A DNA stretch of 64,000 nucleotides, taken from assembly GCF_038562415.1 (NCBI RefSeq), contig NZ_JBCFBA010000001.1, forward strand, positions 124,001 to 188,000. The letters are read 5' to 3'. Below the pieces are notes generated by a model, which was not told the DNA's origin, did no database searches, and saw only the letters and a list, made by a program, of their open reading frames with translations. The DNA comes from Solidesulfovibrio sp. GTDB lineage: Bacteria; Desulfobacterota; Desulfovibrionia; Desulfovibrionales; Desulfovibrionaceae. Below are positions 24,865-33,762 of the stretch, one piece after another; position 1 is the first letter of the stretch; each line of letters starts with the position of its first letter. The position numbers and the translations under genes are program-made.

Positions 24865-26778
24865 ATGTTTCCCTTTGTCACACAAAATTATCCCACTTCC
24901 CCGGGCGTTTACCTCATGAAGGGGCCGCGGGGGAAAATCCTCTACGTCGGCAAGGCCAAAAACCTGCGGGCCAGGCTCTCGTCCTATTTTCGCGGCGACG
25001 CCGGCCTGTCCGTCAAGACCGCCGCGCTGGTGGCCAAGGTCGCGGCCGTGGAAGTGCTGTTGACCGCCTCGGAAAAGGAGGCCCTGCTCCTCGAGGCCAG
25101 CCTGATCAAGAAGCACCGGCCGCGCTACAACATCGTCCTGAAAGACGACAAGAACTACATCCTCTTCAAGCTCGACAAGCGCTCGCCCTTTCCGCGCCTG
25201 GCCTTCACCCGGCGGGTCGCGCGCGACGGCGCGGCCTATTTCGGCCCCTTCACCTCGGCCGCCGCCGCCCGGGCCACCTGGAAGGAGCTGGGCCGGGTGT
25301 TTCCCCTGCGCAAGTGCGGCGACCGGGCCCTGGCCAACCGGGTGCGGCCGTGTTTGTACCATTTCATCGGCCAGTGCCTGGCCCCGTGTGTGAAGGCCGT
25401 GGACCCGGACGACTACGCCGCCCTGGTGCGCCGGGTGGAGGCTTTTTTGACCGGCCGGTCGGCCGAGGTCATCAAAACCGTGCAAAAGGACATGGAAGCG
25501 GCGGCCGAGGCCCTGGAATTCGAGAAGGCGGCCGGGCTGCGCGACCTGCTTACGGCCATGCGCCGCACGGTGGAAGGGCAGGCCACGGTGCTCACCCGCC
25601 TAGTGGACCTGGACGTGGTGGGTTTTGCGGCCACGGACCACGGCGTCGGGCTTTGCATTCTCTTCGTGCGCCAGGGCCGGCTGCTCGACCGCAAGACCTT
25701 CTTTTTCCCGGGTGTCGACGCCGAGGAGGCGCTTTCGGCCGCCGGCAGCGCCCTGGTCCAGTTCTACCGGCCCGAGAGTTTCATTCCGCCGCGCGTGGTC
25801 GTGCCCGAGTCCCTGGCGCCGGTGGCGGCCCTTGCCGCATCCCGCGAAGGCGTCGGCGCGGGGGGGGGCGGCCCGTCGGGCGGGCCGGTGACGGACGAAG
25901 CGGCGGCCGGCGAACGGGCGGCCGACGCCCGGGCCCTGGCCGAGATCCTGGAGGAGCGCCGGGGCGGTGCCGTGCGCCTGGGGCCGCCGCGCGGGCGCGA
26001 GGAGCGCAAGCTCCTGGAAATGGCGGCGGTCAACGCCCGGCGGGCCGCCGAGGAGGCGGTCAAGGCGGCCGAGCGCGACGTCCTGCCGTCGCTTGCCGCC
26101 GCGTTCGGCCTGGCCGGCCTGTCGCGCATCGAGGCCGTGGACGTCTCCCACCTGGGCGGCCGCGGCGTGCGGGTGGGGCTGGTCGTCTTCGAGGACGGCG
26201 CGCCCAGAAAACGCGACTACCGGGCCTACGCCTTCCCGGAATTGGAGGGCACCTCCGACGACTATCTGGCCCTGGCGTCCTTTGCCGCCAGGCGCGCCGC
26301 CGCCGGCCCGCCCTGGCCGGACCTGCTGCTCGTCGACGGCGGCAAGGGCCAGCTCGAGGCCGTTGCCCGGGCGCTGGGCGAGGCCGGGGCGGGCGGGGCC
26401 TTCGCCCTGGCCGCCATTGCCAAGGGCGACACGCGTTCCCAAAACGAGATGCACGACGTCATCTACGTGCCCGGGCGCAAAAATCCCCTGTCGCTGCGGC
26501 CGGGGTCGCCGGAACTGCTTTTTTTGCAGCGCGTGCGCGACGCGGTCCACGATTTTTCCGTGGGCCGCCAGCGGGCCGCCCGCAACAAGGCGGGGCTGTC
26601 GAGCGACGTGCTGGCCCTGCCGGGCGTGGGCCCCAAGACCGCGAAAATACTCTGGGAAGCCTTCGGGTCGGTGGCGGCCATGAAGGCGGCCGGGGTCGAG
26701 GCCATTGCCGCCCGAACGGGCCTTGGCCCCAAACGGGCCGCGACCGTGGCCGAGGCCTTGTCGACGTTGCCCGGTTGA
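24865..26778 (+). CDS. uvrC: Excinuclease ABC subunit C
   Basis: UvrC makes the two incisions in nucleotide excision repair after UvrA/UvrB find damage. The 637-residue protein has the GIY-YIG nuclease domain (PGVYLM and LYVGKAKNLR, 12-37), a cysteine cluster around 150-180, a UvrB-binding segment (DMEAAAEALEFEKAAGLRDLL, split here near 210-230), the RNase H-like second nuclease with DVSHLGG near 427 and DGGKGQLE near 491, and C-terminal helix-hairpin-helix motifs (LPGVGPKTAK). A Gly- and Ala-rich linker at about 329-355 is longer than usual. Confidence 0.95.
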   Translation: MFPFVTQNYPTSPGVYLMKGPRGKILYVGKAKNLRARLSSYFRGDAGLSVKTAALVAKVAAVEVLLTASEKEALLLEASLIKKHRPRYNIVLKDDKNYILFKLDKRSPFPRLAFTRRVARDGAAYFGPFTSAAAARATWKELGRVFPLRKCGDRALANRVRPCLYHFIGQCLAPCVKAVDPDDYAALVRRVEAFLTGRSAEVIKTVQKDMEAAAEALEFEKAAGLRDLLTAMRRTVEGQATVLTRLVDLDVVGFAATDHGVGLCILFVRQGRLLDRKTFFFPGVDAEEALSAAGSALVQFYRPESFIPPRVVVPESLAPVAALAASREGVGAGGGGPSGGPVTDEAAAGERAADARALAEILEERRGGAVRLGPPRGREERKLLEMAAVNARRAAEEAVKAAERDVLPSLAAAFGLAGLSRIEAVDVSHLGGRGVRVGLVVFEDGAPRKRDYRAYAFPELEGTSDDYLALASFAARRAAAGPPWPDLLLVDGGKGQLEAVARALGEAGAGGAFALAAIAKGDTRSQNEMHDVIYVPGRKNPLSLRPGSPELLFLQRVRDAVHDFSVGRQRAARNKAGLSSDVLALPGVGPKTAKILWEAFGSVAAMKAAGVEAIAARTGLGPKRAATVAEALSTLPG

Positions 26779-26829
26779 TATCCGGGACATCTTGGGGCAT
26801 TCTGTCCCATCCCCTCACCTGGAGACCCC

Positions 26830-27519
26830 ATGCCCCCTTTGCAGGAATTCCTGGCCCTGGCCGGAGCCATCGCGCCGGAACACCGCTACCGCACCGTGTA
26901 CGACACGGATTTTTCCGTCCTCGTGCCGGGCAAGGAGCCCATCGACGCCGACACCCTGGCATCGTTCGCCCGCATCGGCTTTGCCGGCCGCACGGTGGTC
27001 GACCTCGGCTGCAATTTCGGCTTTTTCACCTTCCAGGCCAGTCGGCTGGGCGCGGCCAGCGTCCTTGGCGTGGACCGCGAATCCCGCGTGCTCGAAGGCT
27101 GCGAATTGCTCAAGCGGCACTTTAACATCGCCGGCGTCACCTTCGAGCGCCACGACCTCGACGACGGGCAAAGCCCGCTGCTGTCCCGGCGTTTCGACAT
27201 CGCCATGCTGGTGGAATTTATCGGCAAGACCTTCGTGGTCGAGAACCGGGTGGCCCCGGCCCTGGCCTTTCTGGAGCGACTGTCGCAACGGGAGCTCGTC
27301 GTCTCGGTCCAGAAGATCTACTGGATCCGCAAGGAGCTTCGCACCACGCCGCAACGCCTCAAGGCGCTCTATCCGGCGCGCTACGTTTCGGGGGGGGATT
27401 TCCTGCTGCTCGAGTACGTGCGGGATTTTTTCGCCCCGCGCTGGCGCATGGAGGCCCTGTCGCCCATGGGCGAGGGCTACGAGAAACCGCGCAAGTTCCT
27501 GCGCTTCACACCCGCCTGA
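26830..27519 (+). CDS. Class I SAM-dependent methyltransferase
   Basis: The 229-residue protein has a Rossmann-type methyltransferase core: motif I VDLGCNFGFFTF at 57-68, a following acidic strand end VLGVDRES near 78-85, and HDLDD near 112. The substrate is unknown. In overall arrangement it resembles CmoB-type or small-molecule methyltransferases. ATG at 26830 is preceded by GGAGA. It follows uvrC by 51 bases, and YwbE starts 3 bases downstream. Confidence 0.8.
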   Translation: MPPLQEFLALAGAIAPEHRYRTVYDTDFSVLVPGKEPIDADTLASFARIGFAGRTVVDLGCNFGFFTFQASRLGAASVLGVDRESRVLEGCELLKRHFNIAGVTFERHDLDDGQSPLLSRRFDIAMLVEFIGKTFVVENRVAPALAFLERLSQRELVVSVQKIYWIRKELRTTPQRLKALYPARYVSGGDFLLLEYVRDFFAPRWRMEALSPMGEGYEKPRKFLRFTPA

Positions 27520-27522
27520 GCC

Positions 27523-27729
27523 ATGGCCGATGGGACCGTGCGCGCCGACATCCGGCCGGGGATGCACGTGGCCATCGTGCTCAAAAAGGACCAGCGCAGC
27601 GGGGCGCTCACCCAGGGCGTGGTCAAGGACATCCTGACCAAGGCGCCGTTCCACTCGCGGGGCATCAAGGTGCGCCTGACCGACGGCCGCATCGGCCGGG
27701 TGCGGGAGATCGTCGGCCAGGGGCCGTGA
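27523..27729 (+). CDS. YwbE family protein
   Basis: This 68-residue protein closely fits the YwbE family: an IRPGMHVAIVLKKDQRSG opening, LTQGVVKDIL, and a C-terminal FHSRGIKVRL segment ending in a GRVREI motif. Members are short basic proteins with an SH3-like KOW appearance and no assigned function; nucleic-acid binding is an inference. It follows the methyltransferase stop by 3 bases and is convergent with the next gene. Confidence 0.85.
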   Translation: MADGTVRADIRPGMHVAIVLKKDQRSGALTQGVVKDILTKAPFHSRGIKVRLTDGRIGRVREIVGQGP

Positions 27730-27751
27730 CGCGTCCCGGCCGGGCGCCGGG

Positions 27752-28003
27752 CTACTCGGCCTTCCACAGGGTCTGCACCGGGGTGAAATAGGCGTCCAGC
27801 GCCGGGCTCACTTCCACGGTGACCTCCTCCGCGCCCCGCGCCAGGCGGATGTTGGCCTCCGGGGCCAGCCCGGCCTCCCGGGCGATGCCGGTCCAGCGTT
27901 CCACCTCGGCCGTCACCAACTCCTCGAACACCGGCTCGGGCCGGCAGGGCCGGCAGAAGCTCGATACCGTCACCCAGGCGTTTCGCTCCTCGGATTGGCT
28001 CAT
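27752..28003 (-). CDS. Small protein of unknown function
   Basis: This is an 83-residue acidic protein. The first third contains a short cysteine pair (SSFCRPCRP, a CxxC arrangement) and the rest is predicted helical followed by two short strands. I do not recognise a family. A strong ribosome binding site (GGAGGT) sits about 7 bases before the ATG at 28003, and codon use matches the neighbours, so the gene looks real. It lies between ywbE and the DUF488 gene. Confidence 0.6.
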   Translation of the reverse strand: MSQSEERNAWVTVSSFCRPCRPEPVFEELVTAEVERWTGIAREAGLAPEANIRLARGAEEVTVEVSPALDAYFTPVQTLWKAE

Positions 28004-28059
28004 CTCCGTACCTCCTTGTTTCCCGGCAGTGGCCGGCGTGTTGTTCGTGCGGCCGGGCT

Positions 28060-28560
28060 TCAACGCGGCTCCTGGTCGCCGGTCAGGCAGGCCATGGCGA
28101 AGTCGGTCCAGGCCGGGGTGTGGGGCTCCAGGCGTCCGTCGCCCCGGATGTGCACCACTTTCGCCCCCCGGGCGAGCAGGGCCGGGGCGATGCGGCCGGC
28201 CCGGTGGCAGCGCCGGGGGTCCTCCTCGGCGCAAAAAAGCGCCAGGCGGTAGGCTTGCCGCCAGGCGTCCATGATCCGGTCCACGCCCCGGGCGAAGGAA
28301 ACCGCGTCCTCGATGCCCCGCCCCATGGCGCGCCCGCCGAGCTCCCGGCCGAGGTGCAGGTAGCCCACGCCCCAGGAGCGCAACGAGGCCGAAAGCGCCT
28401 CCTTGGAAAACTGCGGCATGTACCGCGAATAGGGGTTCGTGCGCACGTCCACCAGCAGGTTGACGCCCTGGCAGGCGAGCAGGCTCAAGAAGGCCGCCCG
28501 CTCGTGGCTGTCGTGGCCGATGGTGAAGATCGGCCCGCGTGCTATCGGTTCCCGGAGCAT
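28060..28560 (-). CDS. DUF488 family protein
   Basis: This 166-residue protein has the complete DUF488 pattern: FTIGHDSHERAAFL near 12-25, LLVDVRTNPYSRYMPQFS near 35-52, YLHLGRELGG near 67-76, and LFCAEEDPRRCHR near 108-120, with HIRGDG near 137. The conserved Asp, Arg, Cys and His residues look like a catalytic or metal site but the reaction is unknown. The start codon overlaps the stop of tag by one base (ATGA arrangement), so this is the second gene of a coupled repair-linked pair. Confidence 0.85.
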   Translation of the reverse strand: MLREPIARGPIFTIGHDSHERAAFLSLLACQGVNLLVDVRTNPYSRYMPQFSKEALSASLRSWGVGYLHLGRELGGRAMGRGIEDAVSFARGVDRIMDAWRQAYRLALFCAEEDPRRCHRAGRIAPALLARGAKVVHIRGDGRLEPHTPAWTDFAMACLTGDQEPR

Positions 28561-29147
28561 CAGGACGCCCCGGCGAGCTCCCGGAAGCGGAAGCAACCCG
28601 TCAGATGGTCGTTGACCAGACCCGCCGATTGCATGAAGGCGTAGACGATGGTCGGGCCGACGAAACCGAAGCCGCGTGCCTTCAGGTCGCGGCTGACGGT
28701 TTCGGCCAGGGGCGTGGTGGCCGGCACCTGGCGCATGTCGCGCACGTTGCCGACCACGGGCTTGCCGTCCACGAAGCGCCAGAAATAGGCGTCAAAGGAG
28801 CCGAAGGCCTCGCGCACGGCCAGGAAGGCCCTGGCGTTGGCCACCGAGGCGGCGATCTTGGCCCGGTTGCGGATGATGCGGGCATCGACGGCCAGCTCGG
28901 CCAGCTTGGGCGGGCCGTAGGCCGCCACCTTCTCGGGGTCGAAGCCGTCGTAGGCCGCCCGGTAGCCCTCCCGGCGCTTGAGGATGGTGTACCAGGACAG
29001 CCCGGCCTGCGCCCCCTCCAGGATGAGCAGTTCGAAAAACGCGCGGTCGTCGTGCAGGGGCGTGCCCCATTCCCGGTCGTGGTAGTCCACGTACAGCGGG
29101 TCGGTGCCGCACCAGGGGCAGCGCGCCCGGAGGTCGCCCTCGGCCAT
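28560..29147 (-). CDS. tag: DNA-3-methyladenine glycosylase I
   Basis: Tag excises 3-methyladenine from alkylated DNA. The 195-residue product has the zinc-binding residues near the ends, Cys in RCPWC at the N-terminus and YHDREWG, plus the C-terminal HLTGCFR. The central helix-hairpin-helix and the Glu-containing substrate pocket (EGAQAGLSW near 44-52) are also visible. It starts at ATG 29147, two bases after the ubiD-like gene ends, and is coupled to the DUF488 gene. Confidence 0.95.
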   Translation of the reverse strand: MAEGDLRARCPWCGTDPLYVDYHDREWGTPLHDDRAFFELLILEGAQAGLSWYTILKRREGYRAAYDGFDPEKVAAYGPPKLAELAVDARIIRNRAKIAASVANARAFLAVREAFGSFDAYFWRFVDGKPVVGNVRDMRQVPATTPLAETVSRDLKARGFGFVGPTIVYAFMQSAGLVNDHLTGCFRFRELAGAS

Positions 29148-29149
29148 GG

Positions 29150-30595
29150 CTACAGCCCCAGCCCGTCCCACAGGGCGTCGATGCGGGCCTTGACCGCGGC
29201 GGACATGGTCAGCGAATCGGGCCACTCGCGCAGGTGCCCGTCCTCGGGGCCCTTTTTCGTGGCGTCGATGCCCATCTTGCCGCCGTAGCAGGGCAGGGGC
29301 GCGGCATGGTCCAGGGCGTCGAGCGGCCCGTCCACGATGACCACGTCGCGCCGGGGGTCGACGTTGTTACCCAGCCGCCACAGGACCTCGGCGGTGTTGT
29401 GCACGTTGACATTCGCGTCCACCACCACGATGACCTTGGTGAACATCATCTGGCCCAGGCCCCAGATGGCGTACATGATCTTGCGCGTCTGGCCGGGGTA
29501 GCGCTTGTCGATGGAGACGAAGCAGAAGTTGTGGAACACGCCTTCGAGCGGCAGGCTCATGTCCACGATTTCCGGCAATTGCTTCTTGATGAGCGGTAAA
29601 AACAGGCGCTCGGTGGCCTTGCCCATGTAGCAGTCCTCCATGGGCGGCGGCCCGACCAGGGTGGCCGGATACACGGCATCGGCGCGGTGGGTGAGCGCCG
29701 TCACGTGGAAGACCGGGTAGTCGTCGGCCAGGGAATAGTAGCCGGTGTGGTCGCCGAAGGGGCCTTCCCGGCGCAGTTCGCCGGGCTCGACGTAGCCTTC
29801 CAGCACGAACTGGCTGTTGGCCGGCACCTCCAGGTCCACGGTCTTGCAGCGCACCAGTTCCACCGGGGACTGGCGCAAAAAGCCGGCGAACAGGAACTCG
29901 TCGATGTCGTCGGGCAGCGGCGCCGTGGCGGCGTAGGTGCAGGCCGGATCGGGACCGATGGCCACGGCCACGGGCAGACGCTCGCCGCGCTTTTTCGAGC
30001 CGTGGAAGTGGGCCGCGCCGCCCTTGTGGCGATGCCAGTGCATGCCGGTGGTGTTCTTGTCGTAGACCTGCATGCGGTACATGCCGACGTTGCGCTTGCC
30101 GCTGGCCGGGTCCCTGGTCACGACCACGGGCAGGGTGATGAACGGCCCGGCGTCGCCCGGCCAGGTGGTCAGGACGGGCAGGATGGAGAGATCGACGGCG
30201 TCACCGGTCAAAACCACGTCCTGGCAGCGGCCGCTCCCGACGGTTTTCGGAAAGATGCCGGCCATCTTGGCCAGCTTGGGCAACAGCTTGAGCTTGTCGA
30301 TGAGCCCTTCGGGCTTTTCCATTTCCAGCACGGCGTCGATGCGCCGGCCCAGGGCGTCGAGGTCGTCGCAGGCAAGGGCCAGGTGCATGCGGGGAAACGA
30401 GCCGAAAGCGTTGGTGACCACGGGAAAGCGCGAACCCTTGGGGTTCTCGAAAAAAAGGGCCGGGCCCACGGCCTTGGACACCCGGTCCGTGACCTCGGCG
30501 ATTTCGAGGCAGGGGTCGAGTGCGGCCGCGATGCGCCGCAGTTCGCCCTTTTTCTCCAAAAGCTTCAGAAATTCCTGCAAGTCCTTGTACGCCAT
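29150..30595 (-). CDS. UbiD-family decarboxylase (menaquinone-type)
   Basis: This 481-residue enzyme belongs to the UbiD decarboxylases, which use prenylated FMN. Conserved blocks include NPKGSR near 51, GMYRMQVYDKNTTGMHWHRHKGG near 171-193 (cited in parts), EGPFGDHTGYY near 275 and TLVGPPPMEDCYMGKA near 312-327. In organisms that make menaquinone through the futalosine route, a UbiD homologue is thought to decarboxylate a late intermediate; that role here is inferred from the lineage. A separate promoter lies in front of it. Tag begins 2 bases downstream. Confidence 0.88.
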   Translation of the reverse strand: MAYKDLQEFLKLLEKKGELRRIAAALDPCLEIAEVTDRVSKAVGPALFFENPKGSRFPVVTNAFGSFPRMHLALACDDLDALGRRIDAVLEMEKPEGLIDKLKLLPKLAKMAGIFPKTVGSGRCQDVVLTGDAVDLSILPVLTTWPGDAGPFITLPVVVTRDPASGKRNVGMYRMQVYDKNTTGMHWHRHKGGAAHFHGSKKRGERLPVAVAIGPDPACTYAATAPLPDDIDEFLFAGFLRQSPVELVRCKTVDLEVPANSQFVLEGYVEPGELRREGPFGDHTGYYSLADDYPVFHVTALTHRADAVYPATLVGPPPMEDCYMGKATERLFLPLIKKQLPEIVDMSLPLEGVFHNFCFVSIDKRYPGQTRKIMYAIWGLGQMMFTKVIVVVDANVNVHNTAEVLWRLGNNVDPRRDVVIVDGPLDALDHAAPLPCYGGKMGIDATKKGPEDGHLREWPDSLTMSAAVKARIDALWDGLGL

Positions 30596-30648
30596 CGGGA
30601 ATGCTCCAGGTGTCGGTCGGTGGTTTTGCCGCGAGGCCGATGCCGGCC

Positions 30649-30676
30649 TTTATACCCGAAGCCGCAAGCCCGTAAA
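30649..30676 (-). promoter_or_regulatory. Candidate sigma-70 promoter for the ubiD-like gene
   Basis: On the minus strand TTTACG (30671-30676) and TATAAA (30649-30654) are separated by 16 bases. The -10 matches five of six positions. It overlaps the end of the upstream gene and would start RNA near 30642, 47 bases before the ATG. Confidence 0.5.
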
Positions 30677-31540
30677 GGGCCGGGCGGCCACGGCCAAAAG
30701 CCTGGCCAGAAAGCCCGAGGCCAGCTCGTCGGGCAGCGGGCCGACGGCCAGGCAGGCCGGCGCGATGGCGGCTCGGCCGAAACGGATGGCGGACAGGGCC
30801 AGGCGCAGGGATTCGGCCTGGTCTGGGCGCTCCGCCATGAGCCGATAAGCGGTCTGGCCGGGGCGCCAGGTGGCGACGGCGGCCACGAACCCGGCCGCTT
30901 CCAGGCGGCCGCACAGGCGCAGGGTGTAGCCCGGGCCGCCGTCGGCCGGGCCGTGTCGCGCGGCCAGGATCTCGGACTGGGCCAGCCCCGGAAAGACCCA
31001 GGGCGCGTACACGGGCCGGCCTTCCCTGGCCGGGATCAGGGAGGCGGCCTGGGCGAAGGCCCGGCGCAAGGCGTCGTAGGCGGCCCGGGCGTCCGGGTCG
31101 GCGGCCAGGAAGGCGGCGAAGCGCCGGCGGGCGGCGGTCAGGTCCAGGGGCGGGCCGGGAAGCCCGGACGGCGGGGAGGGCGCGGCGGCCCCGGCCAGGC
31201 GGCGCTCGAACCGCGACCGGGCCTCGGTCAGGGCGGCCAGGAGCAGCGACGGGTCCGAGGCGGCCGAGGGCGGTGGCGTGATGTCCTTGAGCACCAGTTC
31301 CGGGACGAGGGCCTCGATGCGGAACACGAGCTCCCGGCCGGGCAGGGGTTGGTGGTCCAGGGCGGCCAGCAGCCTGTGGCCGGCGACGACCACCCAGTAC
31401 AGTCCGCCCGGCCCCGGGGCCGACAGCCGGCCGCGCACGGTCTGGCCGACCTTGCGGCCGCGCCGGAAGGCCTCGGGATCGGAGCGGTCCTTCTCGCCGG
31501 GCGCCTGACCGCCGCCGCCGCCCTGGCCGGTGATGCGCAT
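30650..31540 (-). CDS. FliK-like protein at the end of the flagellar unit
   Basis: This 296-residue protein is not one I can name with certainty. Residues 30-85 follow a pattern (G-x-x-V-x-G-x-L, then YWVVVAGHRLLA, then PLPGRELVFRIE) seen in the N-terminal beta domain of flagellar hook-length control proteins (FliK-related). The middle is Ala/Pro rich and helical, and the C-terminus has beta-strand patterns (TLRLCGRLEAAGF). It is the last gene of the flagellar minus-strand unit, 135 bases after the DUF2802-like gene. The FliK-like call is inference. Confidence 0.55.
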   Translation of the reverse strand: MRITGQGGGGGQAPGEKDRSDPEAFRRGRKVGQTVRGRLSAPGPGGLYWVVVAGHRLLAALDHQPLPGRELVFRIEALVPELVLKDITPPPSAASDPSLLLAALTEARSRFERRLAGAAAPSPPSGLPGPPLDLTAARRRFAAFLAADPDARAAYDALRRAFAQAASLIPAREGRPVYAPWVFPGLAQSEILAARHGPADGGPGYTLRLCGRLEAAGFVAAVATWRPGQTAYRLMAERPDQAESLRLALSAIRFGRAAIAPACLAVGPLPDELASGFLARLLAVAARPFTGLRLRV

Positions 31541-31675
31541 GGCCGTTTTCCTGGGGGCCGGGAGTGTCCCGGGTAGGAGGTTGGGGCGGGAACGGGGGCT
31601 TGCCGGTCGGGGCCGTCACCGGCGGGGCAAGGCCCCGGGCCGGTCGGGGCGGGCGGCGGATGGGCGCGGCCCGGT

Positions 31676-32095
31676 TCAGGCCCGGTTCTGGGTCAGGATC
31701 AACTCCACTTCGTCCAGGGACAGGCCCGTGGCCTTGGCCAGGGCCAGGGGACTTTGGCCGCGCTTGGCGCCGTTGATGATGATCTGGCGCAAAAATTCAG
31801 GGGATCGGCTGAATTCCTTGGCTTTTTTAACCAGTTTTTCCAGTTCCGCCCGCCGCTCCTCCAGCTTCTGGTCGAGCTCGGCCAGCTCGGCCTGGCGTTT
31901 CCGGAAGCTGCCCACCAGCTCCTGTTCGAGCTTGGCGTTGAAATCGAGCTTGTTAAGCAGCGCATCCTGGTTTTTCTGGAGCTTGGCCAGCAGGTCCTCG
32001 GAGCGGCGCAGGCGCGAGAAGAAAAGCACCACGAGCAGCAGCAGGACCAGCTCGCACACCGTGAGGAAGATGACCAGGAGGGAATAGCCGTTCAT
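31676..32095 (-). CDS. DUF2802-like membrane-anchored coiled-coil protein
   Basis: This 139-residue protein has one N-terminal membrane helix (about 5-27), a long charged coiled coil (about 28-95) and a C-terminal helix-turn-helix-like module (LALAKATGLSLDEVELIL). That layout resembles DUF2802 proteins, which occur beside flagellar and chemotaxis genes in Pseudomonas and relatives. The start is ATG at 32095, where the membrane helix begins. It sits in the flagellar unit between the 104-residue gene and the FliK-like gene. Function unknown. Confidence 0.68.
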   Translation of the reverse strand: MNGYSLLVIFLTVCELVLLLLVVLFFSRLRRSEDLLAKLQKNQDALLNKLDFNAKLEQELVGSFRKRQAELAELDQKLEERRAELEKLVKKAKEFSRSPEFLRQIIINGAKRGQSPLALAKATGLSLDEVELILTQNRA

Positions 32096-32161
32096 GACGT
32101 GTTGCCCGGCAGCATACGCCGCCCGCCCGGGCCAAGGCAAGGGCCTTGGCGGGGCGCGGCC

Positions 32162-32476
32162 CTAGATCTTGCGGTCGACGATGTGGCCGGCGAAGGGCGA
32201 GGCGTTGCTGGCTTGGGTCTGTTCGGGTTCGGGCTGGGGCCGGCGGCGTCCCCGGGGCTGGTGCTGGCCGGGGGCCTGCCGTTCCCGGTCGTCCTTGACG
32301 GCATCCATGGCGTCCTGCTGGTCGATCTTCTGGGGCTGCTTGGCCTGGTCGGCCAGGGCCTGACGGGCCATCTCCTGGGAAGCGGCCAGGGCGGCCTGGG
32401 GCTGGACCAGTTCGGCGTGGGCCACGTTTTGCACGTAGGGCATGGTCTGGAAGACCGTGGTCAGGTCGATGGGCAT
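32162..32476 (-). CDS. Small flagellar-locus protein of unknown function
   Basis: This is a 104-residue protein. The first 45 residues are helical and Ala/Gln rich, and the rest is a Gln/Arg/Pro-rich disordered tail ending in a hydrophobic FAGHIVDRKI. No known domain is visible. The gene starts immediately after the fliL stop codon with no gap, so translation is coupled to fliL. A structural accessory role in the flagellum is possible because of the location; there is no motif support. Confidence 0.6.
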   Translation of the reverse strand: MPIDLTTVFQTMPYVQNVAHAELVQPQAALAASQEMARQALADQAKQPQKIDQQDAMDAVKDDRERQAPGQHQPRGRRRPQPEPEQTQASNASPFAGHIVDRKI

Positions 32477-33175
32477 CTACTTCACCAGGAAATCCTCGAT
32501 GAGCAGGTTATCCAGCGGTTGCACCCCAATGAACTGGTTGATGACCGACAGGACGTCCTTTTTGAGCGCCTCGGCGTTCTGCTTGTCGGCAAGGAACGCC
32601 AGGTTCTTGTTTTTGAGATAATAATACACGGCGTCGCGCACGACAATGAGGTTGCGCTTCAATTCCAGCTCCACGGTCGGCTCCTGGGTCACGGCCGTGA
32701 AGCGGATGGTCAGAAAACGCGTGCGCCCGCCGGCGTCGGCCAGTTCGATGAGGAACGGATCCAGGGGGATGACGATTTCCCGTTTGGGCGCGGGCGGTTC
32801 CGGCGGCGGCGGTGTCGGCGTCACGGAGGGGGGTGGCGCGGTTTCCTCCTGGGGCGGCGGTGGCGGCGGGGGCGGGGGTTTTTTGAAGAGAAGGAAAGAG
32901 GCGGCCAGGCCGGCCCCGAGCAGGACGACGGCCGCGCCGATGAGGAGCAAGCGTTTCTTGCGGGAGGGTTTCGCCTGCTCGACGGCCGGCTCGGCAAAGG
33001 GGGAGGCGGTTTCTTCCTGGGGCGGCGGGGCGGCTTCCTCGGCCTCGTCCTCGAGAAACGGGGCGTCGTCGAGGTCGAGATCGACCTTCTGCAACGCCTT
33101 GGGCAGGTCGTCGGACAGTTCGCTGTCGTCGAGCTTGGCTTTGAGTTGGGAATCGAGGCTGTCGTCGGCAACCAT
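32477..33175 (-). CDS. fliL: Flagellar basal body-associated protein FliL
   Basis: FliL surrounds the stator at the flagellar basal body and supports torque or stator stability. The 232-residue protein has an acidic N-terminal cytoplasmic segment (about 1-65), one membrane helix (about 76-98), a long proline-rich linker (about 100-130) and a C-terminal FliL core with VIPLDPFLIELAD and RFTAVT near 140-165 and a terminal DNLLIEDFLVK. The cytoplasmic extension is longer than in E. coli. ATG at 33175 was preferred over one eight codons upstream. Confidence 0.85.
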   Translation of the reverse strand: MVADDSLDSQLKAKLDDSELSDDLPKALQKVDLDLDDAPFLEDEAEEAAPPPQEETASPFAEPAVEQAKPSRKKRLLLIGAAVVLLGAGLAASFLLFKKPPPPPPPPPQEETAPPPSVTPTPPPPEPPAPKREIVIPLDPFLIELADAGGRTRFLTIRFTAVTQEPTVELELKRNLIVVRDAVYYYLKNKNLAFLADKQNAEALKKDVLSVINQFIGVQPLDNLLIEDFLVK

Positions 33176-33238
33176 GGGGGCCTCGCGGCGGGCCGGCACC
33201 CGGGCCGTGGCGGCGACGGGGCGGCCCGGGCGTTACGC

Positions 33239-33254
33239 GGCAAAGGATCGGCCT
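33239..33254 (-). promoter_or_regulatory. Possible sigma-54 promoter before fliL
   Basis: On the minus strand AGGCCGATCCTTTGCC keeps the GG and GC dinucleotides at the sigma-54 spacing and the TTTGC element, but the -24 side is weak. It lies in the 203-base gap between cheY and fliL, the longest within the flagellar unit. Confidence 0.3.
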
Positions 33255-33378
33255 GCCCGGAAATGTCCCGCCGGCGCGGTCAACCGGCCTTCCCCGGCGC
33301 GTCCCCGGCCATGCGGTTGCGGGCGTCCGGCCGGCACGCGGCGCACCCCCGCGCCGTCCCGTGGGTCGTCCCGGTCGG

Positions 33379-33762
33379 CTATTTGTCGAAAATCTTGTCG
33401 ATCTTCTGGCCGAGGGTCTCGGCCGTGAAGGGCTTGACGATGTAGTTGGACACCTTGGCCTGGACGGCCTCGATGATGTTTTCCTGTTGCGCCTCGGCCG
33501 TGACCATGAGGAAGGGCGTGGCGGCGAAGTCCTCGCTGGCGCGCACCTTGCGCAGCAGTTCGATGCCGGGCATGTTGGGCATGTTCCAGTCGGAGATGAT
33601 GAAGTCGATCTTGTCCTTGTTGAGGGTTTCCCAGGCCGTGCTGCCGTCGTCGGCTTCGATGATGTTGTTGAAGCCCAGTTGCCTGAGAATGTTTTTTATG
33701 ATCCTGCGCATGGTGGAAAAATCGTCGACGACCAGGATGCGCATTTCTTTGTTGGCGGCCAT
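33379..33762 (-). CDS. cheY: Chemotaxis response regulator CheY
   Basis: CheY is phosphorylated by CheA and binds the flagellar switch to change rotation. The 127-residue single-domain receiver has [10 protein letters not shown] with the acidic pair near 11-12, phospho-acceptor Asp in ISDWNMPNM near 57, the Thr in VTAEA near 87, and the Lys in VKPFTAE near 109. This matches enteric CheY closely. It is between fliA and fliL in the flagellar unit. The gene's own chemosensory kinase is encoded some 13 kb away in the cheA operon. Confidence 0.95.
   Translation of the reverse strand: MAANKEMRILVVDDFSTMRRIIKNILRQLGFNNIIEADDGSTAWETLNKDKIDFIISDWNMPNMPGIELLRKVRASEDFAATPFLMVTAEAQQENIIEAVQAKVSNYIVKPFTAETLGQKIDKIFDK

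Noticed and set aside
27732-27755. CCCGG-rich palindromic bases between ywbE and the next gene
   Set aside because: Short, with no T tract on either side; expected by chance in DNA this GC-rich.
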